DNA of 54,994 nucleotides from Mycobacteriaceae bacterium (GCA_029977845.1 JAPOKC010000019.1:1-54994); one strand, 5' to 3'; shown: positions 42,839 to 52,676, counted from the stretch's first letter. Translations and numbers: made by a program. The notes: generated by a model not told the origin, from the sequence alone.

Positions 42839-43453
42839 CTAACCGAAATACGATTCGCCGGCCTTCGGGGGGCCGCCACCATCGGTGGTGATGTGGACGT
42901 GCGTGAAGTGGTTGGCATCGGGTGAGCCGAGGTCGGCCATGACGTGCGGTTTTCCGTTGACGGGTCGGTAGGTCTGCTGCCAGATGACGTTGACGAGCCC
43001 GAATCGTGCGGCGTTGGCGAAGGCGAACGCGACGATACGATCGCCGAGGGCTTTGCCGGCCTGAGTCGTCCACTCCGGGATGATCACGTCGATGGCCAGG
43101 CCGTTGGGATGGAACGGCAGAGCGTCGGCCCGCACCCCGCCCATCTCGCGGATCTCCGGGAAATGGCTGCTGATCACCCGCTCGGCCAGCACCGTGTGGA
43201 CCTGAAGCCCCTTTTCGTCGCAGACTCCCGGCGGCAGCGGTCGAGGCAGCCGGGCCGCCACGAGCTGGGTCATCGCCTCGGTCGCCGGATCGCCTGGGCT
43301 GGCGATATAGCGCGCGGCCGAGACGGTGGGGCCGGTGACGGCCACCGGGGTCGGGTAGGTGACCGCGCCGGCGGTGGCGGCGATCAGCGCAGCGGGCGGG
43401 ACTAGCAGGGCAGCGGTGATCGCAGGGAACGCGCCTCGACGCTTACGGGGCAT
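42839..43453 (-). CDS. exported/anchored protein with M15-like metal-binding motifs
   Basis: The protein has 204 residues. A hydrophobic N-terminal segment (AFPAITAALLVPPAALIAAT) is a signal peptide or anchor. The C-terminal domain has FHPNGLAIDVIIPEW and SPDANHFTHVHITTDGGG; His-x-Asp and HxH arrangements of this kind recall D-Ala-D-Ala carboxypeptidase-like (M15/VanY) folds, and the family is common in mycobacteria (ARB_07466-like C-terminal domain). Enzyme activity is not shown. It is divergent from the PQ-loop gene across 92 bases. Confidence 0.72.
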   Translation of the reverse strand: MPRKRRGAFPAITAALLVPPAALIAATAGAVTYPTPVAVTGPTVSAARYIASPGDPATEAMTQLVAARLPRPLPPGVCDEKGLQVHTVLAERVISSHFPEIREMGGVRADALPFHPNGLAIDVIIPEWTTQAGKALGDRIVAFAFANAARFGLVNVIWQQTYRPVNGKPHVMADLGSPDANHFTHVHITTDGGGPPKAGESYFG

Positions 43454-43545
43454 GACAAGACTGTCGTTTTCCGTGTTGAAACTGTTACAGAAGAGAAATT
43501 CCTGTTGTAGCGTTCGGGCGCCGATCCGATCGATGGGAGCGCGTA

Positions 43546-43830
43546 ATGCAGTGGCATTTCACCGCCGGTGCGATTGGCACCGCCATGTTGAGCGTCGGCT
43601 ACCTGCTCCAGGTCGCACACCTGATTCGAAAGCGTCGGTCTGACGGAGTGAGTCCGACGTCGTACTTGGTGTGGGCACTGGCGGCGGCGTTGGTGCTGAT
43701 TCACGAGTGGGGGATAAGCGAGCCGATCTCGATCTTCCTCACCGGGTTCGAGACGGTGGCATGTCTGTTGATCGCCGGGTTGGCGATTTGGTTCAACCGA
43801 ACTACCCGGAAAGCTTCTCACCCAGGGTGA
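43546..43830 (+). CDS. PQ-loop/SemiSWEET-like small membrane protein
   Basis: The protein has 94 residues with three hydrophobic segments (about 7-25, 41-55, 59-82). The first helix carries GYLLQVAHLIRKRRSDGVSP, the PQ-loop-like pattern in which Q is present and the Pro lies after the loop. SemiSWEETs of this size transport sugars as dimers; the substrate is open. Its 3' end overlaps the convergent DUF4333-like gene by 29 bases. Confidence 0.72.
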   Translation: MQWHFTAGAIGTAMLSVGYLLQVAHLIRKRRSDGVSPTSYLVWALAAALVLIHEWGISEPISIFLTGFETVACLLIAGLAIWFNRTTRKASHPG

Positions 43831-44215
43831 ACCGCCAGTTGGCGTCGGTGGGCGATGTGGCCGAGGTGATGGTGATGGTCAGGCGGAACTCCTGGCCGAA
43901 GCGACTGAGCACGCAATCCTCGGATGCGCCGACCTTTGCGGGCAGATCATCGGGGCAGCTGATCCGAACGGGCGGCCCGGGAAATTTCAGCCGCAGGTCT
44001 TGACCGGTGATCTGCTCGAGATCGGCGCGGGGCACACCGGTGGAAGCCTTCGCCGGCGGCGGGGCCTGCTCGACATGCCGGGGATTGAGCCACAGTGTCA
44101 CCGCAGTGATCACCGCAGCCACCGCGATCACCGAGACCACCGCCAACGCCCAGCCCAAACGGATGGTGGGGTCGGGGTAGTTGGACCTGTACTCGTCGCG
44201 CGGTCCCATTGCCAT
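43802..44215 (-). CDS. DUF4333-like single-pass membrane protein
   Basis: The protein has 137 residues from ATG 44215, preceded by AGGATCTG. A membrane helix lies at about residues 20-45 (RLGWALAVVSVIAVAAVITA). The extracellular domain carries two Cys in VRISCPDDLPAKVG and ASEDCVLS, the spacing of DUF4333 domains often found in mycobacterial lipoproteins and kinases. Function unknown. The C-terminus overlaps the convergent PQ-loop gene by 29 bases. Confidence 0.75.
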   Translation of the reverse strand: MAMGPRDEYRSNYPDPTIRLGWALAVVSVIAVAAVITAVTLWLNPRHVEQAPPPAKASTGVPRADLEQITGQDLRLKFPGPPVRISCPDDLPAKVGASEDCVLSRFGQEFRLTITITSATSPTDANWRFTLGEKLSG

Positions 44216-44218
44216 CAA

Positions 44219-44248
44219 CAGATCCTAGGTCGCCAGATCCTAGGCGGC
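44219..44248. repeat. 15-base tandem duplication
   Basis: CAGATCCTAGGTCGC is followed directly by CAGATCCTAGGCGGC (13 of 15 identical). On the minus strand each copy includes AGGATCTG, so the ribosome binding site of the DUF4333-like gene is duplicated 15 bases upstream. Confidence 0.7.
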
Positions 44249-44272
44249 ATTCGGGATCGCTGTGTCAATCAG

Positions 44273-44299
44273 AAAAACCCCTGCCCTGCAGGGGTTTTC
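44273..44299 (-). terminator. Rho-independent terminator after tRNA-Lys
   Basis: On the minus strand AAAACCCCTGC-agg-GCAGGGGTTTTT is a near-perfect hairpin followed by a T-run, just after the tRNA 3' end. The mirrored A/T runs could let it also work from the plus side. Confidence 0.85.
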
Positions 44300-44300
44300 G

Positions 44301-44376
<76 letters not shown>

Positions 44377-44481
44377 GTGAGAGAGACGATAACAGGCTGG
44401 CGCCGACGGCGTGAAATCCACCCCCTGCAGTCCTGACCTGCGCAGTCGCGCGGGATGTTTGGGTGCCCTTAGGATTGCCGG

Positions 44482-45657
44482 GTGCGGAACGGACGACTTA
44501 CAGCGGTGGCGATACTGCTCGTCGCCGTCTTCGGCCTGAGCGGTTGCGGCCGCGATTCCGCACCTGCGCAGACACTGTCCGACAAGGGAACGCCCTACAG
44601 CGACTTGCTGATTCCCGCCTTGAGCGTCTCTGTCACCGACGGCGCCGTCGATGTTCCGGTCGATCAGCCCATCACGGTGTCCGCCCGGGGCGGTGTCCTG
44701 TCGTCGGTGTCGCTGACCGACGCCGACGGCCAGCCGGTGCCCGGTGAATTGAGCGCCGGCGGTGTGGATTGGGCGGCGACCGAACCGCTGGCCTACGGCG
44801 GGCAGTACAGCCTCGTCGTGCGGTCGTTCGGACTGGCCGGGGTCACCGACGAGAACATCGCGTTCAAAACGCACGCGCCGGAAAACCTGACGACGCCCTA
44901 CCTGATGCCGAACGACGGCGAGGTGGTCGGCGTCGGTCAGCCGATCGCGATCCGGTTCGACGAGAACATCCCCGATCGCGTCGCCGCGCAGAAGGCGATC
45001 ACGATCACCACCGACCCGCCGGTCGCCGGCGCGTTCTACTGGCTGAGCAACCGCGAGGTCCGTTGGCGCCCTGAGCAATTCTGGACACCCGGCACCACGG
45101 TGAACGTGAAGGTGGACACCCTCGGCACCGATCTCGGCGCCGGACTGTACGGCCAGAGAGATCTGGCGGCCCGCTTCACCATCGGCGATCGCGTGATCGC
45201 CACCGCCGACGACGACGCCAAACTGCTGACCGTCCGGCGCAACGGTGAGGTCATCAAGACCATGCCGATCTCGATGGGCAAGGACGCCACCCCGACCAAC
45301 AACGGCGTCTACATCGTCGGGGACCGCTACCAGCACCTGATCATGGACTCGGCGACCTACGGGGTGCCGTCGGATTCGCCGAAGGGATACCGCCTCGAGG
45401 TGGACTGGGCCACCCAGATGTCCTACAGCGGTATCTACGTCCATTCGGCGCCGTGGTCGGTCGCGGCCCAGGGCAGCAGCAACACCAGTCACGGGTGCCT
45501 GAACGTCAGCCCCGCCAATGCCGAGTGGTTCTACGAGAACACCCGGCGCGGCGACGTTGTGCAGGTAGAGGGCACAGTTGGGTCCGTTCTATCCGGAACC
45601 GAGGGTCTGGGCGACTGGAACATCCCCTGGTCGCAGTGGAAAGCCGGAAACGCCTAG
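44482..45657 (+). CDS. ldtB: L,D-transpeptidase 2 type lipoprotein (LdtMt2-like)
   Basis: The protein has 391 residues from GTG. A lipoprotein signal ends in the lipobox LSGC (Cys22). Two Ig-like domains follow (about 45-240), then the YkuD catalytic domain with IYVHSAPWS (His321) and [12 protein letters not shown] (His337, Cys339). These correspond to His336, His352 and Cys354 of M. tuberculosis LdtMt2 with a constant offset of 15. It forms 3-3 crosslinks in peptidoglycan on the outer face of the membrane and is the target of carbapenems in that organism. Position near bcp and fas matches Rv2518c. Confidence 0.95.
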   Translation: MRNGRLTAVAILLVAVFGLSGCGRDSAPAQTLSDKGTPYSDLLIPALSVSVTDGAVDVPVDQPITVSARGGVLSSVSLTDADGQPVPGELSAGGVDWAATEPLAYGGQYSLVVRSFGLAGVTDENIAFKTHAPENLTTPYLMPNDGEVVGVGQPIAIRFDENIPDRVAAQKAITITTDPPVAGAFYWLSNREVRWRPEQFWTPGTTVNVKVDTLGTDLGAGLYGQRDLAARFTIGDRVIATADDDAKLLTVRRNGEVIKTMPISMGKDATPTNNGVYIVGDRYQHLIMDSATYGVPSDSPKGYRLEVDWATQMSYSGIYVHSAPWSVAAQGSSNTSHGCLNVSPANAEWFYENTRRGDVVQVEGTVGSVLSGTEGLGDWNIPWSQWKAGNA

Positions 45658-45745
45658 CTAACTTGCGGGTTGGTTTCACGGGCGACTCAGGCTACTCTCA
45701 GGTACTAGGACGGCGCCGCTCGGCGCCGACAAGGGAGAGCTCAAA

Positions 45746-46675
45746 ATGCAGATTTCGCTTCGTTCGCAGATGACCGCCGGCATGGTCACCGGCGTGGTCG
45801 CCGTCGTCGGCGCCGGTGCCATCGCGATGACCCCGGTGGTCGTCCCGTCCACCACCGCCATGTCCGTTCCGATGACCACGGTCGCCGACGTCCAGCTGGC
45901 CGCGCTGTCGTTCAGCGATGTGCTGAACTTCCTGGGGACCCTGGGGTTGGGCGGGGCGCTGCCGGACATCACCTCGATCACCAACCTGCTGCCGGCCAAC
46001 GTCGTCACCGCCGCGGTGACCGAGTTCGTCAGCGAGATCACCCCGGTCGTCACCGGCGCGGCCGGAGAGGTCCTCGGCGCACTGGGCACCGCCGTCACCG
46101 GCCTGATCGTCGGATCGGACTCGGTGCTGGCCCGGATCATCGGTGCCGTCGGCAACCTGCCTGGCGTGGTGACCACCGCGGTCCAGTCGCTGAGCTCCGG
46201 CGACTTCGCCGGCGCCTTCCAGGCGGTGAGCACCGGACTGCTCGCGCCCTTCACCGCGATCGGACAGGCCATCGCCACCGCCGTCTCGACCTTCCAGGCG
46301 TTCGTGACGGCCAAGCTCGGCACGGTCGCCGCGGCGCTTCCGACGATCCTGATCAACTCCATCCAGAGCGCGCTGGGCGGGAACTTCGGTTCGCTGCTGA
46401 CGTCGGTGCAGTCGCTGGTGACCAACTGGATCTCCGGTGTGATTCCGGGTGCGGCCGCTGTCGCTCCGGCGGCTGCCGCCGCCCGCGTCGGCGTCGCCGC
46501 GTCGCCGGTGGCCGCTGCTGCGGTGGCCCCGCGGGCCAAGCGTGCCGCGGCTGCCAGTGCCGCTGCAGCCGGCGCCCGCTCACGTGTGGAGTCGGCCAAG
46601 CCGGAGGCGTCCAAGCCGGCCGCAGGCCCGCGTGCCGCGGCCGCCCGTCACGCCGTTCGGTCAGCGGCCGCGTAA
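45746..46675 (+). CDS. exported Ala/Val-rich protein with basic Ala-rich tail
   Basis: The protein has 309 residues; the ATG is preceded by GGGAGAG. A signal segment covers about residues 10-35. Residues about 50-235 are rich in Ala, Val, Thr and Leu and predicted helical without charged stretches (LSFSDVLNFLGTLGLGGALP). Residues 240-309 are an Ala-rich tail with many Arg and Lys ([20 protein letters not shown]), resembling histone H1-like tails. Similar proteins are common in environmental mycobacteria and have no assigned function. A strong terminator follows. Confidence 0.7.
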   Translation: MQISLRSQMTAGMVTGVVAVVGAGAIAMTPVVVPSTTAMSVPMTTVADVQLAALSFSDVLNFLGTLGLGGALPDITSITNLLPANVVTAAVTEFVSEITPVVTGAAGEVLGALGTAVTGLIVGSDSVLARIIGAVGNLPGVVTTAVQSLSSGDFAGAFQAVSTGLLAPFTAIGQAIATAVSTFQAFVTAKLGTVAAALPTILINSIQSALGGNFGSLLTSVQSLVTNWISGVIPGAAAVAPAAAAARVGVAASPVAAAAVAPRAKRAAAASAAAAGARSRVESAKPEASKPAAGPRAAAARHAVRSAAA

Positions 46676-46703
46676 GCGAGTCTGAACGAGGACCGAAACT
46701 AGA

Positions 46704-46740
46704 GAAACGCCCCCCGATCATTCGGGGGGCGTTTCCTTTT
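46704..46740. terminator. Rho-independent terminator
   Basis: GAAACGCCCCCCG (46704-46716) and CGGGGGGCGTTTC (46723-46735) form a perfect 13-bp stem with a 6-base loop, followed by CTTTTC on the plus strand. It terminates the gene ending at 46675 and can also stop transcription coming from tRNA-His. Confidence 0.9.
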
Positions 46741-46742
46741 CG

Positions 46743-46816
46743 GGTGGCTGACGGGACTCGAACCCGCGACAGCCAGGATCACAACCTGGTGCTCTACCAA
46801 CTGAACTACAGCCACC
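46743..46816 (-). tRNA. hisT: tRNA-His (anticodon GTG)
   Basis: On the minus strand it begins with the extra G-1 typical of tRNA-His (GGTGGCTG), pairs with CAGCCAC and has discriminator C73. The anticodon arm CAGGTTGTGATCCTG gives GTG. CCA is not encoded. Confidence 0.97.
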
Positions 46817-46845
46817 ATCGCCGCTCGTTGAGCAGCGTGTCGATA

Positions 46846-47481
46846 CTAGCCGCTTTCGACCTCGTCGGCCGAATCGGTTTCCACCGGGCTGTCCAGTACG
46901 GCAACCGCCTCGGCGATCTCGCTGGTAGACGGCCCCGGCATCGGCACGAACGCGGTGTTGCGGTAGTACCGCAGTTCCTGGATGGACTCCTCGATGTCGG
47001 CCAGCGCCCGGTGGGCCAGCCCCTTCTCCGGCTGCCCGTAATAGATCCGGGGGTACCAGCGCCGGCACAGTTCCTTGATCGAGCTCACGTCGATCATCCG
47101 ATAGTGCAGGTAGTCGTCAAGCTTCGGCATGTCCCGTGCGATGAAGCCGCGGTCGGTGGCGATCGAATTGCCGCACAGCGGCGCGGTCTTGGCCACCGGG
47201 ACGTGAGTGCGGATGTAGTCGAGCACCATCTGCTCGGCGGCGGCCAGGTCGATCGTCGACGCGCGGACCTCCTCGGTGAGCCCGGACCGGCTGTGCATCC
47301 GGGCCACCACGTCGACCATGCCGTTCAGCGCCTCGTCATCGGCGTGGATCACCACGTCGATTCCCTCGCCGAGCACGTTGAGATCGGCGTCGGTCACCAG
47401 CGCGGCGATCTCGATGAGCCGGTCGGACCCCAGGTCCAGGCCGGTCATCTCACAGTCGATCCACACCAATTCATCCCGCAC
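46846..47481 (-). CDS. orn: oligoribonuclease
   Basis: The protein has 211 residues from GTG 47481 ([16 protein letters not shown]); GGAG lies 7-10 bases upstream, and the longer reading to 47520 lacks support. DEDDh exonuclease residues: Asp and Glu of WIDCEMTG, Asp of NSIATDRGF, His and Asp of [10 protein letters not shown]. It degrades 2-5 nt RNA fragments and pGpG to mononucleotides in the cytosol. Confidence 0.95.
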   Translation of the reverse strand: MRDELVWIDCEMTGLDLGSDRLIEIAALVTDADLNVLGEGIDVVIHADDEALNGMVDVVARMHSRSGLTEEVRASTIDLAAAEQMVLDYIRTHVPVAKTAPLCGNSIATDRGFIARDMPKLDDYLHYRMIDVSSIKELCRRWYPRIYYGQPEKGLAHRALADIEESIQELRYYRNTAFVPMPGPSTSEIAEAVAVLDSPVETDSADEVESG

Positions 47482-47525
47482 AGCGCTCCACAGTAGGCGC
47501 ACCCGACCAAGTAGTCTCACGTGCC

Positions 47526-49097
47526 ATGACGGAAACGACCCAGACTCCGGCTCAGCAGATCGCCGCCGGGTACACCACCACCGGGGCGGCGCTCGACCTC
47601 GGCTCGGTTCTGGTGGGCGGCCAGGTCGATCCCACCGCGCAGATCCGCATCCCGCTGGCGATGATGAACCGCCATGGCCTGGTGGCCGGCGCCACCGGCA
47701 CCGGCAAGACCAAGACCCTTCAGGTGATCGCCGAGCAGTTGTCCGCCGCCGGGGTTCCGGTCGTGATGGCCGACTTCAAGGGGGACCTGTCCGGACTGAC
47801 CCGCCCCGGTGCGGGCGGTGACAAGGTCACCGCGCGTGCGGCCGACACCGGCGACCAGTGGACCGGCACACCGTTCCCGGTGGAGTTCTTCTCGATGGGC
47901 ACCACCGGCATCGGGGTCCCGGTGCGCGCGACGATCTCCGCGTTCGGTCCGATCCTGCTGTCCAAGGTGCTGGGGCTCAGCCAGACTCAGGAGTCCAGCC
48001 TCGGGCTGATCTTCCATTACGCCGATCAGCAGGGTCTGCCCTTGCTGGACCTCAAGGATCTGCGGGCGCTGATCAGCTTCCTGACCAACACTGACGAGGG
48101 CAAGGCCCAGCTGAAGAACATCGGCGCGGTGTCCAGCCAGACCGCCGGGGTGATCCTGCGCGCGCTGATCAACCTCGAGGCCGAGGGCGGTGACACCTTC
48201 TTCGGCGAGCCCGAACTCAACCCGGACGACCTGCTGCGCACCGACACTGAGGGCCGGGGCATCATCAGCCTGTTCGAGGTGGGGGAGCAGGCCAGCCGTC
48301 CGGTGATGTTCTCCACCTTCCTGATGTGGGTGCTGGCCGAACTGTTCAACTCGCTGCCCGAGGTCGGCGACCTCGACAAGCCCAAGGTGGTGTTCTTCTT
48401 CGACGAAGCGCACCTGTTGTTCAAGGACGCCTCCAAGGCCTTCCTGGATCAGGTCGAGCAGACCGTCAAGCTGATCCGCTCCAAGGGTGTCGGTGTGTTC
48501 TTCTGCACCCAGTTGCCCACCGATATTCCCAACGCCGTGCTCTCCCAGCTCGGCGCGCGCATCCAGCACGCGCTGCGCGCCTTTACCCCCGACGATCAGC
48601 AGGCGCTGGCCAAGACCGTCCGCACCTACCCCAAGACCCAGTTCTACGACCTGGCAACCGATCTCACCTCGCTGGGCATCGGCGAGGCGATCGTCACCGT
48701 GCTCTCCGAGCGCGGTGCGCCGACACCGGTGGCCTGGACCCGGTTGCGTTCACCCCGGTCACTGATGGACACCATCGGACCGGACTACATCAAGGCCGCC
48801 GCGCAGGCCTCCCCGCTGTTCCTCACCTACGGCCCGACCGTCGACCGGGAGTCGGCCTACGAGATGCTGGCCGCCAGGCTGGCCCCGCCGCCCGCGGGGG
48901 ACGGTCTGGATCTGCCGCCGATCCCGACCGGCCTGGACCTGCCGCCGATGCCCGAACCGGTGGAGAAGGCCGAACCCAGCATGCTCGAGAAGATGATGGA
49001 CAACCCGGCCTTCAAGAACGCGATGCGCTCGGCGGGAACGGTGATCGGCCGGGAGATCACCCGCAGCATCTTCGGAACCGGACGCCGGCGGCGCTAG
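47526..49097 (+). CDS. DUF853 family HerA-like ATPase (Rv2510c-like)
   Basis: The protein has 523 residues. Walker A GATGTGKT lies at about 55-62, Walker [12 protein letters not shown] at about 287-297, and [20 protein letters not shown] is the typical later arm of DUF853/HerA helicases. The C-terminal 80 residues are Pro-rich, then basic. A role in DNA translocation is family inference; partners are not nearby. Divergent from orn across 44 bases and followed directly by the hydroxylase-like gene. Confidence 0.88.
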   Translation: MTETTQTPAQQIAAGYTTTGAALDLGSVLVGGQVDPTAQIRIPLAMMNRHGLVAGATGTGKTKTLQVIAEQLSAAGVPVVMADFKGDLSGLTRPGAGGDKVTARAADTGDQWTGTPFPVEFFSMGTTGIGVPVRATISAFGPILLSKVLGLSQTQESSLGLIFHYADQQGLPLLDLKDLRALISFLTNTDEGKAQLKNIGAVSSQTAGVILRALINLEAEGGDTFFGEPELNPDDLLRTDTEGRGIISLFEVGEQASRPVMFSTFLMWVLAELFNSLPEVGDLDKPKVVFFFDEAHLLFKDASKAFLDQVEQTVKLIRSKGVGVFFCTQLPTDIPNAVLSQLGARIQHALRAFTPDDQQALAKTVRTYPKTQFYDLATDLTSLGIGEAIVTVLSERGAPTPVAWTRLRSPRSLMDTIGPDYIKAAAQASPLFLTYGPTVDRESAYEMLAARLAPPPAGDGLDLPPIPTGLDLPPMPEPVEKAEPSMLEKMMDNPAFKNAMRSAGTVIGREITRSIFGTGRRRR

Positions 49098-49760
49098 ATG
49101 TCACGCCGGGGTGTGACGCTGACCGAGGCGGCGCGCGAGTTCGCCCGGTATCCGTCGCCGTGGCTGCTGGGGATCGCACTGATCGCCTCGCTCGTCGCCC
49201 GCATCGCCGTCGGTGACTGGCGCCTGGCTGACGCGGTGTTGCCCCTGATCGTCCTGGCCGGATTTCCGTTCCTGGAGTGGGGGATTCACGTCATCGTCCT
49301 GCACTGGCGTCCGCGCCGGATCGCGGGGATCCAGATCGATCCGGAGTTGGCGCGCAAGCACCGCGATCATCACGTCGACCCGCGTGCGATCCGGCTGATC
49401 TTCGTCCCGATGCCGTCGCTGTTCGGCGCGTTGGCCTCGACGACGATCATCGGACTTCTCATCATTCCCGCTCTGTTCACCCCGGGCACCGCGCTGGGAT
49501 TGACCTTCATGGTGACGGCCTTCGCGATCGGGTGTGGCTACGAGTGGACGCACTATCTGGTGCACACCGACTACAAACCCAGACATGCTGTCTACCGGGC
49601 CATCTGGCGCAATCACCGGCTGCACCATTTCAAGAATGAGCACTACTGGTTCGGCGTCACCAGCCCGGGAACAGCCGACCGGGTGCTGGGCACCTATCCG
49701 GATCCCCAGACCGTCCCGACCTCGCCGACGGCCCGGAACCTCTACGCCGAGAACCTTTAG
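49098..49760 (+). CDS. fatty acid hydroxylase/sterol desaturase family protein
   Basis: The protein has 220 residues with about four membrane helices and the His clusters of membrane di-iron enzymes: HVIVLH, KHRDHH, HYLVHTDY and NHRLHHFKNEHYWFG. It begins immediately after the stop of the DUF853 gene, so translation is likely coupled. The substrate could be a fatty acid, carotenoid or sterol. Its stop overlaps that of the convergent cmrA (49757-49760). In M. tuberculosis no gene of this kind lies between Rv2510c and Rv2509 as far as remembered. Confidence 0.85.
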   Translation: MSRRGVTLTEAAREFARYPSPWLLGIALIASLVARIAVGDWRLADAVLPLIVLAGFPFLEWGIHVIVLHWRPRRIAGIQIDPELARKHRDHHVDPRAIRLIFVPMPSLFGALASTTIIGLLIIPALFTPGTALGLTFMVTAFAIGCGYEWTHYLVHTDYKPRHAVYRAIWRNHRLHHFKNEHYWFGVTSPGTADRVLGTYPDPQTVPTSPTARNLYAENL

Positions 49761-50563
49761 TCCCCGCCCAGCTTCCGGTACACCGCACCGACGATCGGCG
49801 TGACGATCGCCCGCGGCACGTACCCACTGGCCACCGACATCGCCTTCGACGTCAGTCCGGGAACCACCCGCATCTTGTTGCGCTCCAAGCCATCCAGGGA
49901 GATGCGCGCGGTGTACTCGGTGTCGATCCACAGGAAGTCCGGGATCAACCGCTCCACCAGGGACTGATCCGCCGGATCGGGCAGTTCGGTGCGCACCGGT
50001 CCCGGTGCCAGCAGTGTCACATGCACGCCGGCGTCCTTGACCTCACCGCGCAACGATTCGCTGAACGTGTTGGCGAAGGCCTTGCTCGCCGCGTAGGTCG
50101 CGTTGTTCGGGATCGGCGAGTTCCCGGCGGCCGAGCCCGAGATCAGGATGCCGCCGGCCCGGCGGGCCAGCATGCCGGGCAGCACGGCGAGCACCAGATC
50201 GTGAACCCCGAGCACGTTGAGTTGCACCTGCGCCTTCTCGTCGGCCGGATCGAGCTTGGCCACCGGGCCGAAGGTGGCGGTGCCGGCGTTGGCGCACAGG
50301 ATGGAGATGTCGCGGCGGGCCAACTCATCGGCCAGTTCACCGCGCTGTTGCGGATCGGTGAGGTCGACGGCGCGCACCTCCACCGTCACGCCGTAGCGAT
50401 CGCTGAGGCGGGCCGCGAGATCGGCCAGCACTTCGGCTCGGCGCGCGGTGATGATCAGGCTGTGGCCGCGGGCCGCGAGTTCTTCGGCCAGCGCCTCACC
50501 GATGCCCTGGGAGGCGCCGGTGACGACGGCCCGATTGTCCGGGGACGGCGAGGGGACAGGCAT
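49757..50563 (-). CDS. cmrA: mycolate reductase CmrA (SDR)
   Basis: The protein has 268 residues (Rv2509 has the same length by memory). SDR motifs: VTGASQGIGEAL, NAG in CANAGTATFG, Ser in ISGSAAGNS, and YAASK. Its basic residues after beta-2 (TARR) suggest NADPH. In M. tuberculosis and C. glutamicum this enzyme reduces the 3-oxo mycolate precursor made by Pks13, the last step of mycolic acid synthesis. The surrounding gene order supports orthology. Confidence 0.9.
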   Translation of the reverse strand: MPVPSPSPDNRAVVTGASQGIGEALAEELAARGHSLIITARRAEVLADLAARLSDRYGVTVEVRAVDLTDPQQRGELADELARRDISILCANAGTATFGPVAKLDPADEKAQVQLNVLGVHDLVLAVLPGMLARRAGGILISGSAAGNSPIPNNATYAASKAFANTFSESLRGEVKDAGVHVTLLAPGPVRTELPDPADQSLVERLIPDFLWIDTEYTARISLDGLERNKMRVVPGLTSKAMSVASGYVPRAIVTPIVGAVYRKLGGD

Positions 50564-50599
50564 GCGGCAATCGTAGGGGGCACCGTTAAGGTTGCCCGC

Positions 50600-51874
50600 A
50601 TGGACAGGCGCCGGGTGTTGGCCTGGGTCTTGTGGGATTGCGGCTCGACCGGCATGAACGCGATCGTCGCGACCTTCGTGTTCTCGGTTTATCTCACCAG
50701 TTCGGTGGGCCGGGATCTGGGCGGCGACACCTCCCCGGCCAGCTGGTTGGGCCGGACACTGACCGTCTCGGGAATCGCCGTCGCATTCCTGGCACCACTG
50801 GTCGGGGTGCTGGTGGCCGCACCGCGCCGCAGACGTGTCGCGTTGACCGTGCTGACCGTGATGGCCGCGGCGTTCACCGCCGCCATGAGCCTGATCCGGG
50901 ACGACCCGCGCTACCTGGCTCCCGGCCTGGTTCTGCTGGCACTGACCGCCGCATGCGGGGACCTGGCCAGCGTGCCGTACAACGCGATGCTGCGTCAGCT
51001 CTCGACACCGCGAACCGCGGGCCGGATCTCCGGATTAGGTTGGGCCGCAGGCTTTTCCGGCAGTGTGCTGCTGCTGCTGCTGATCTATGCCGGTTTCATC
51101 CACGGCGATGGTCCGCGCCGGGGACTGCTCGGCATCGCGGCCCACGACGGCCTCAACGTGCGCACCGCCATGCTGCTGGCGGCGGCCTGGTTCATCGTCT
51201 TCGCGCTGCCGTTGCTGATGACCCCCCAGAGCGCCGCCGGTGCGGCCGCTCCCATCGCGGGTCCGATCGGCGCGTATCGGCAGCTGTGGTCGGATCTGCG
51301 CGGCGAATGGCAGCGCGACCGCAACCTCGTCTACTACCTCGTGGTCGCCGCGGTGTTCCGGGACGGACTGGCCGGGGTGTTCGCCTTCGGTGCGGTGCTC
51401 GGCGTCAGCGTCTACGGCATCTCCTCGGCCGATGTGCTGATCTTCGGTGTGGTGGCCTCCACCGTCGCCGCCGTCGGCGCCGTGTTCGGCGGCCGGCTGG
51501 ACGATCGGATCGGCGCCAAGCCGGTCATCGTCGCATCGCTGGCGGCCATGCTGGTCGTGGGCGTGACGATGATGGCGCTATCCGGTCCCGTCGCGTTCTG
51601 GGTGTGCGGACTGCTGCTGTGCCTTTTCATCGGGCCGATCCAGTCGGCGGCCCGCACGCTGCTGCTGCGGATGACCGGCGAGGGCAAGGAGTCCGTCGTC
51701 TTCGGGCTGTACACCATGACCGGCCGCGCGGTGGCCTTCCTCGCGCCGTGGCTGTTCTTCGTGTTCGTCGACCGCTTCCACACCGACCGTGCCGGGCTGG
51801 CCGGCATCCTGGTGGTGCTGGCCGCCGGACTTGTCGGGCTATTGGCCGTGCGCGTCCCGGCGCACGTTCGTTAA
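50600..51874 (+). CDS. MFS transporter, Atg22/UMF1-like (Rv2508c-like)
   Basis: The protein has 424 residues from ATG 50600; the frame is open further upstream but that part is antisense to cmrA. About 12 hydrophobic segments are seen. The N-terminus WVLWDCGSTGMNAIVATFVF and the following AASFSGS-like region (GWAAGFSGSVLLLLLIYAG) are typical of the UMF1/Atg22 group. Substrate unknown. Divergent from cmrA across 36 bases; its TAA stop overlaps the stop of the Pro-rich gene (TTAA, 51871-51874). Confidence 0.85.
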   Translation: MDRRRVLAWVLWDCGSTGMNAIVATFVFSVYLTSSVGRDLGGDTSPASWLGRTLTVSGIAVAFLAPLVGVLVAAPRRRRVALTVLTVMAAAFTAAMSLIRDDPRYLAPGLVLLALTAACGDLASVPYNAMLRQLSTPRTAGRISGLGWAAGFSGSVLLLLLIYAGFIHGDGPRRGLLGIAAHDGLNVRTAMLLAAAWFIVFALPLLMTPQSAAGAAAPIAGPIGAYRQLWSDLRGEWQRDRNLVYYLVVAAVFRDGLAGVFAFGAVLGVSVYGISSADVLIFGVVASTVAAVGAVFGGRLDDRIGAKPVIVASLAAMLVVGVTMMALSGPVAFWVCGLLLCLFIGPIQSAARTLLLRMTGEGKESVVFGLYTMTGRAVAFLAPWLFFVFVDRFHTDRAGLAGILVVLAAGLVGLLAVRVPAHVR

Positions 51875-52605
51875 GCGACGCCCGTGCAGATGGTCAGGCC
51901 GCGGCCGGTGCGCTGTCGGACCTGAGCGCCGTTGACCGACACACTGCACGTCACGTCGCGGCCGACGTTCACCACCGCCACGCTCGCGGAGTTCTTCGCG
52001 GGCGCCCCGAGGCTGACTTCCTTGCTCCACGGCAGGGCGACGTTGAACTCGGTCTGCATCACCCCGCCGGTGTCGACGTAGGTGATGTTGATCGCCCGTC
52101 CCTCGCCGGTGACGTTGTAGACGACCGTCTCCGTTCCGGTGGGCGCCACCGTCGTCTCACCCGGCAGGGCCGGGGTGCTGGGCACCTCGGTCGGCTGCGG
52201 CAGGGCGGTCGGCGCCGGAATCCGTGTCGTGGGGACCGGGGTGGGCACCCAGGGCGTCGTCAGCCGCGGAGACTGCGGGTCCGTCGTCGTCGGCAGCGGC
52301 GCCACCACGGTTGACTGCCTGGCCGAGCTGCTGACGATCACCAGGGCGAAGACCAGGCCGGCCACCAGGAGGACGGCCGCGGCGGCTGCGATCCACAGCC
52401 AGCGCGGGGACTTCGGCGGCGGCGGGGGAGGCGGCGGTTGGTTGGGTGCATACCCGGCGGTCTGCCAGTACGGCGGCATCTGCTGGGTCGGTCCGGTCAT
52501 CGGGGCGCCGGTCGGCGTGCCGTAGTACGGCGAGCCCGAAGGACCCCAATACTGGCCGGAATACGCCGGGTCGGTATTGGGCGGGTACTCGTTGGGATCG
52601 GTCAT
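51871..52605 (-). CDS. Pro-rich membrane protein with MmpS-like domain (Rv2507-like)
   Basis: The protein has 244 residues from ATG 52605, after AGGTGG. Residues 1-66 are Pro/Tyr/Gly-rich (YPPNTDPAYSGQYWGPSG), a membrane helix covers about 68-92, a Pro/Thr-rich stalk follows, and residues about 155-244 match the MmpS/transport accessory fold (VVYNVTGEGRAINITYVDTG; KEVSLGAPAKNSASVAVVNV). MmpS proteins work with MmpL exporters, but no mmpL is nearby. Confidence 0.85.
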   Translation of the reverse strand: MTDPNEYPPNTDPAYSGQYWGPSGSPYYGTPTGAPMTGPTQQMPPYWQTAGYAPNQPPPPPPPPKSPRWLWIAAAAAVLLVAGLVFALVIVSSSARQSTVVAPLPTTTDPQSPRLTTPWVPTPVPTTRIPAPTALPQPTEVPSTPALPGETTVAPTGTETVVYNVTGEGRAINITYVDTGGVMQTEFNVALPWSKEVSLGAPAKNSASVAVVNVGRDVTCSVSVNGAQVRQRTGRGLTICTGVA

Positions 52606-52676
52606 GCCCACCTCACGACATGCAGGCTACCGGCAACCGGTGTTTCACAAGCCTGACGCCGGGGTAAACCGCGAGC

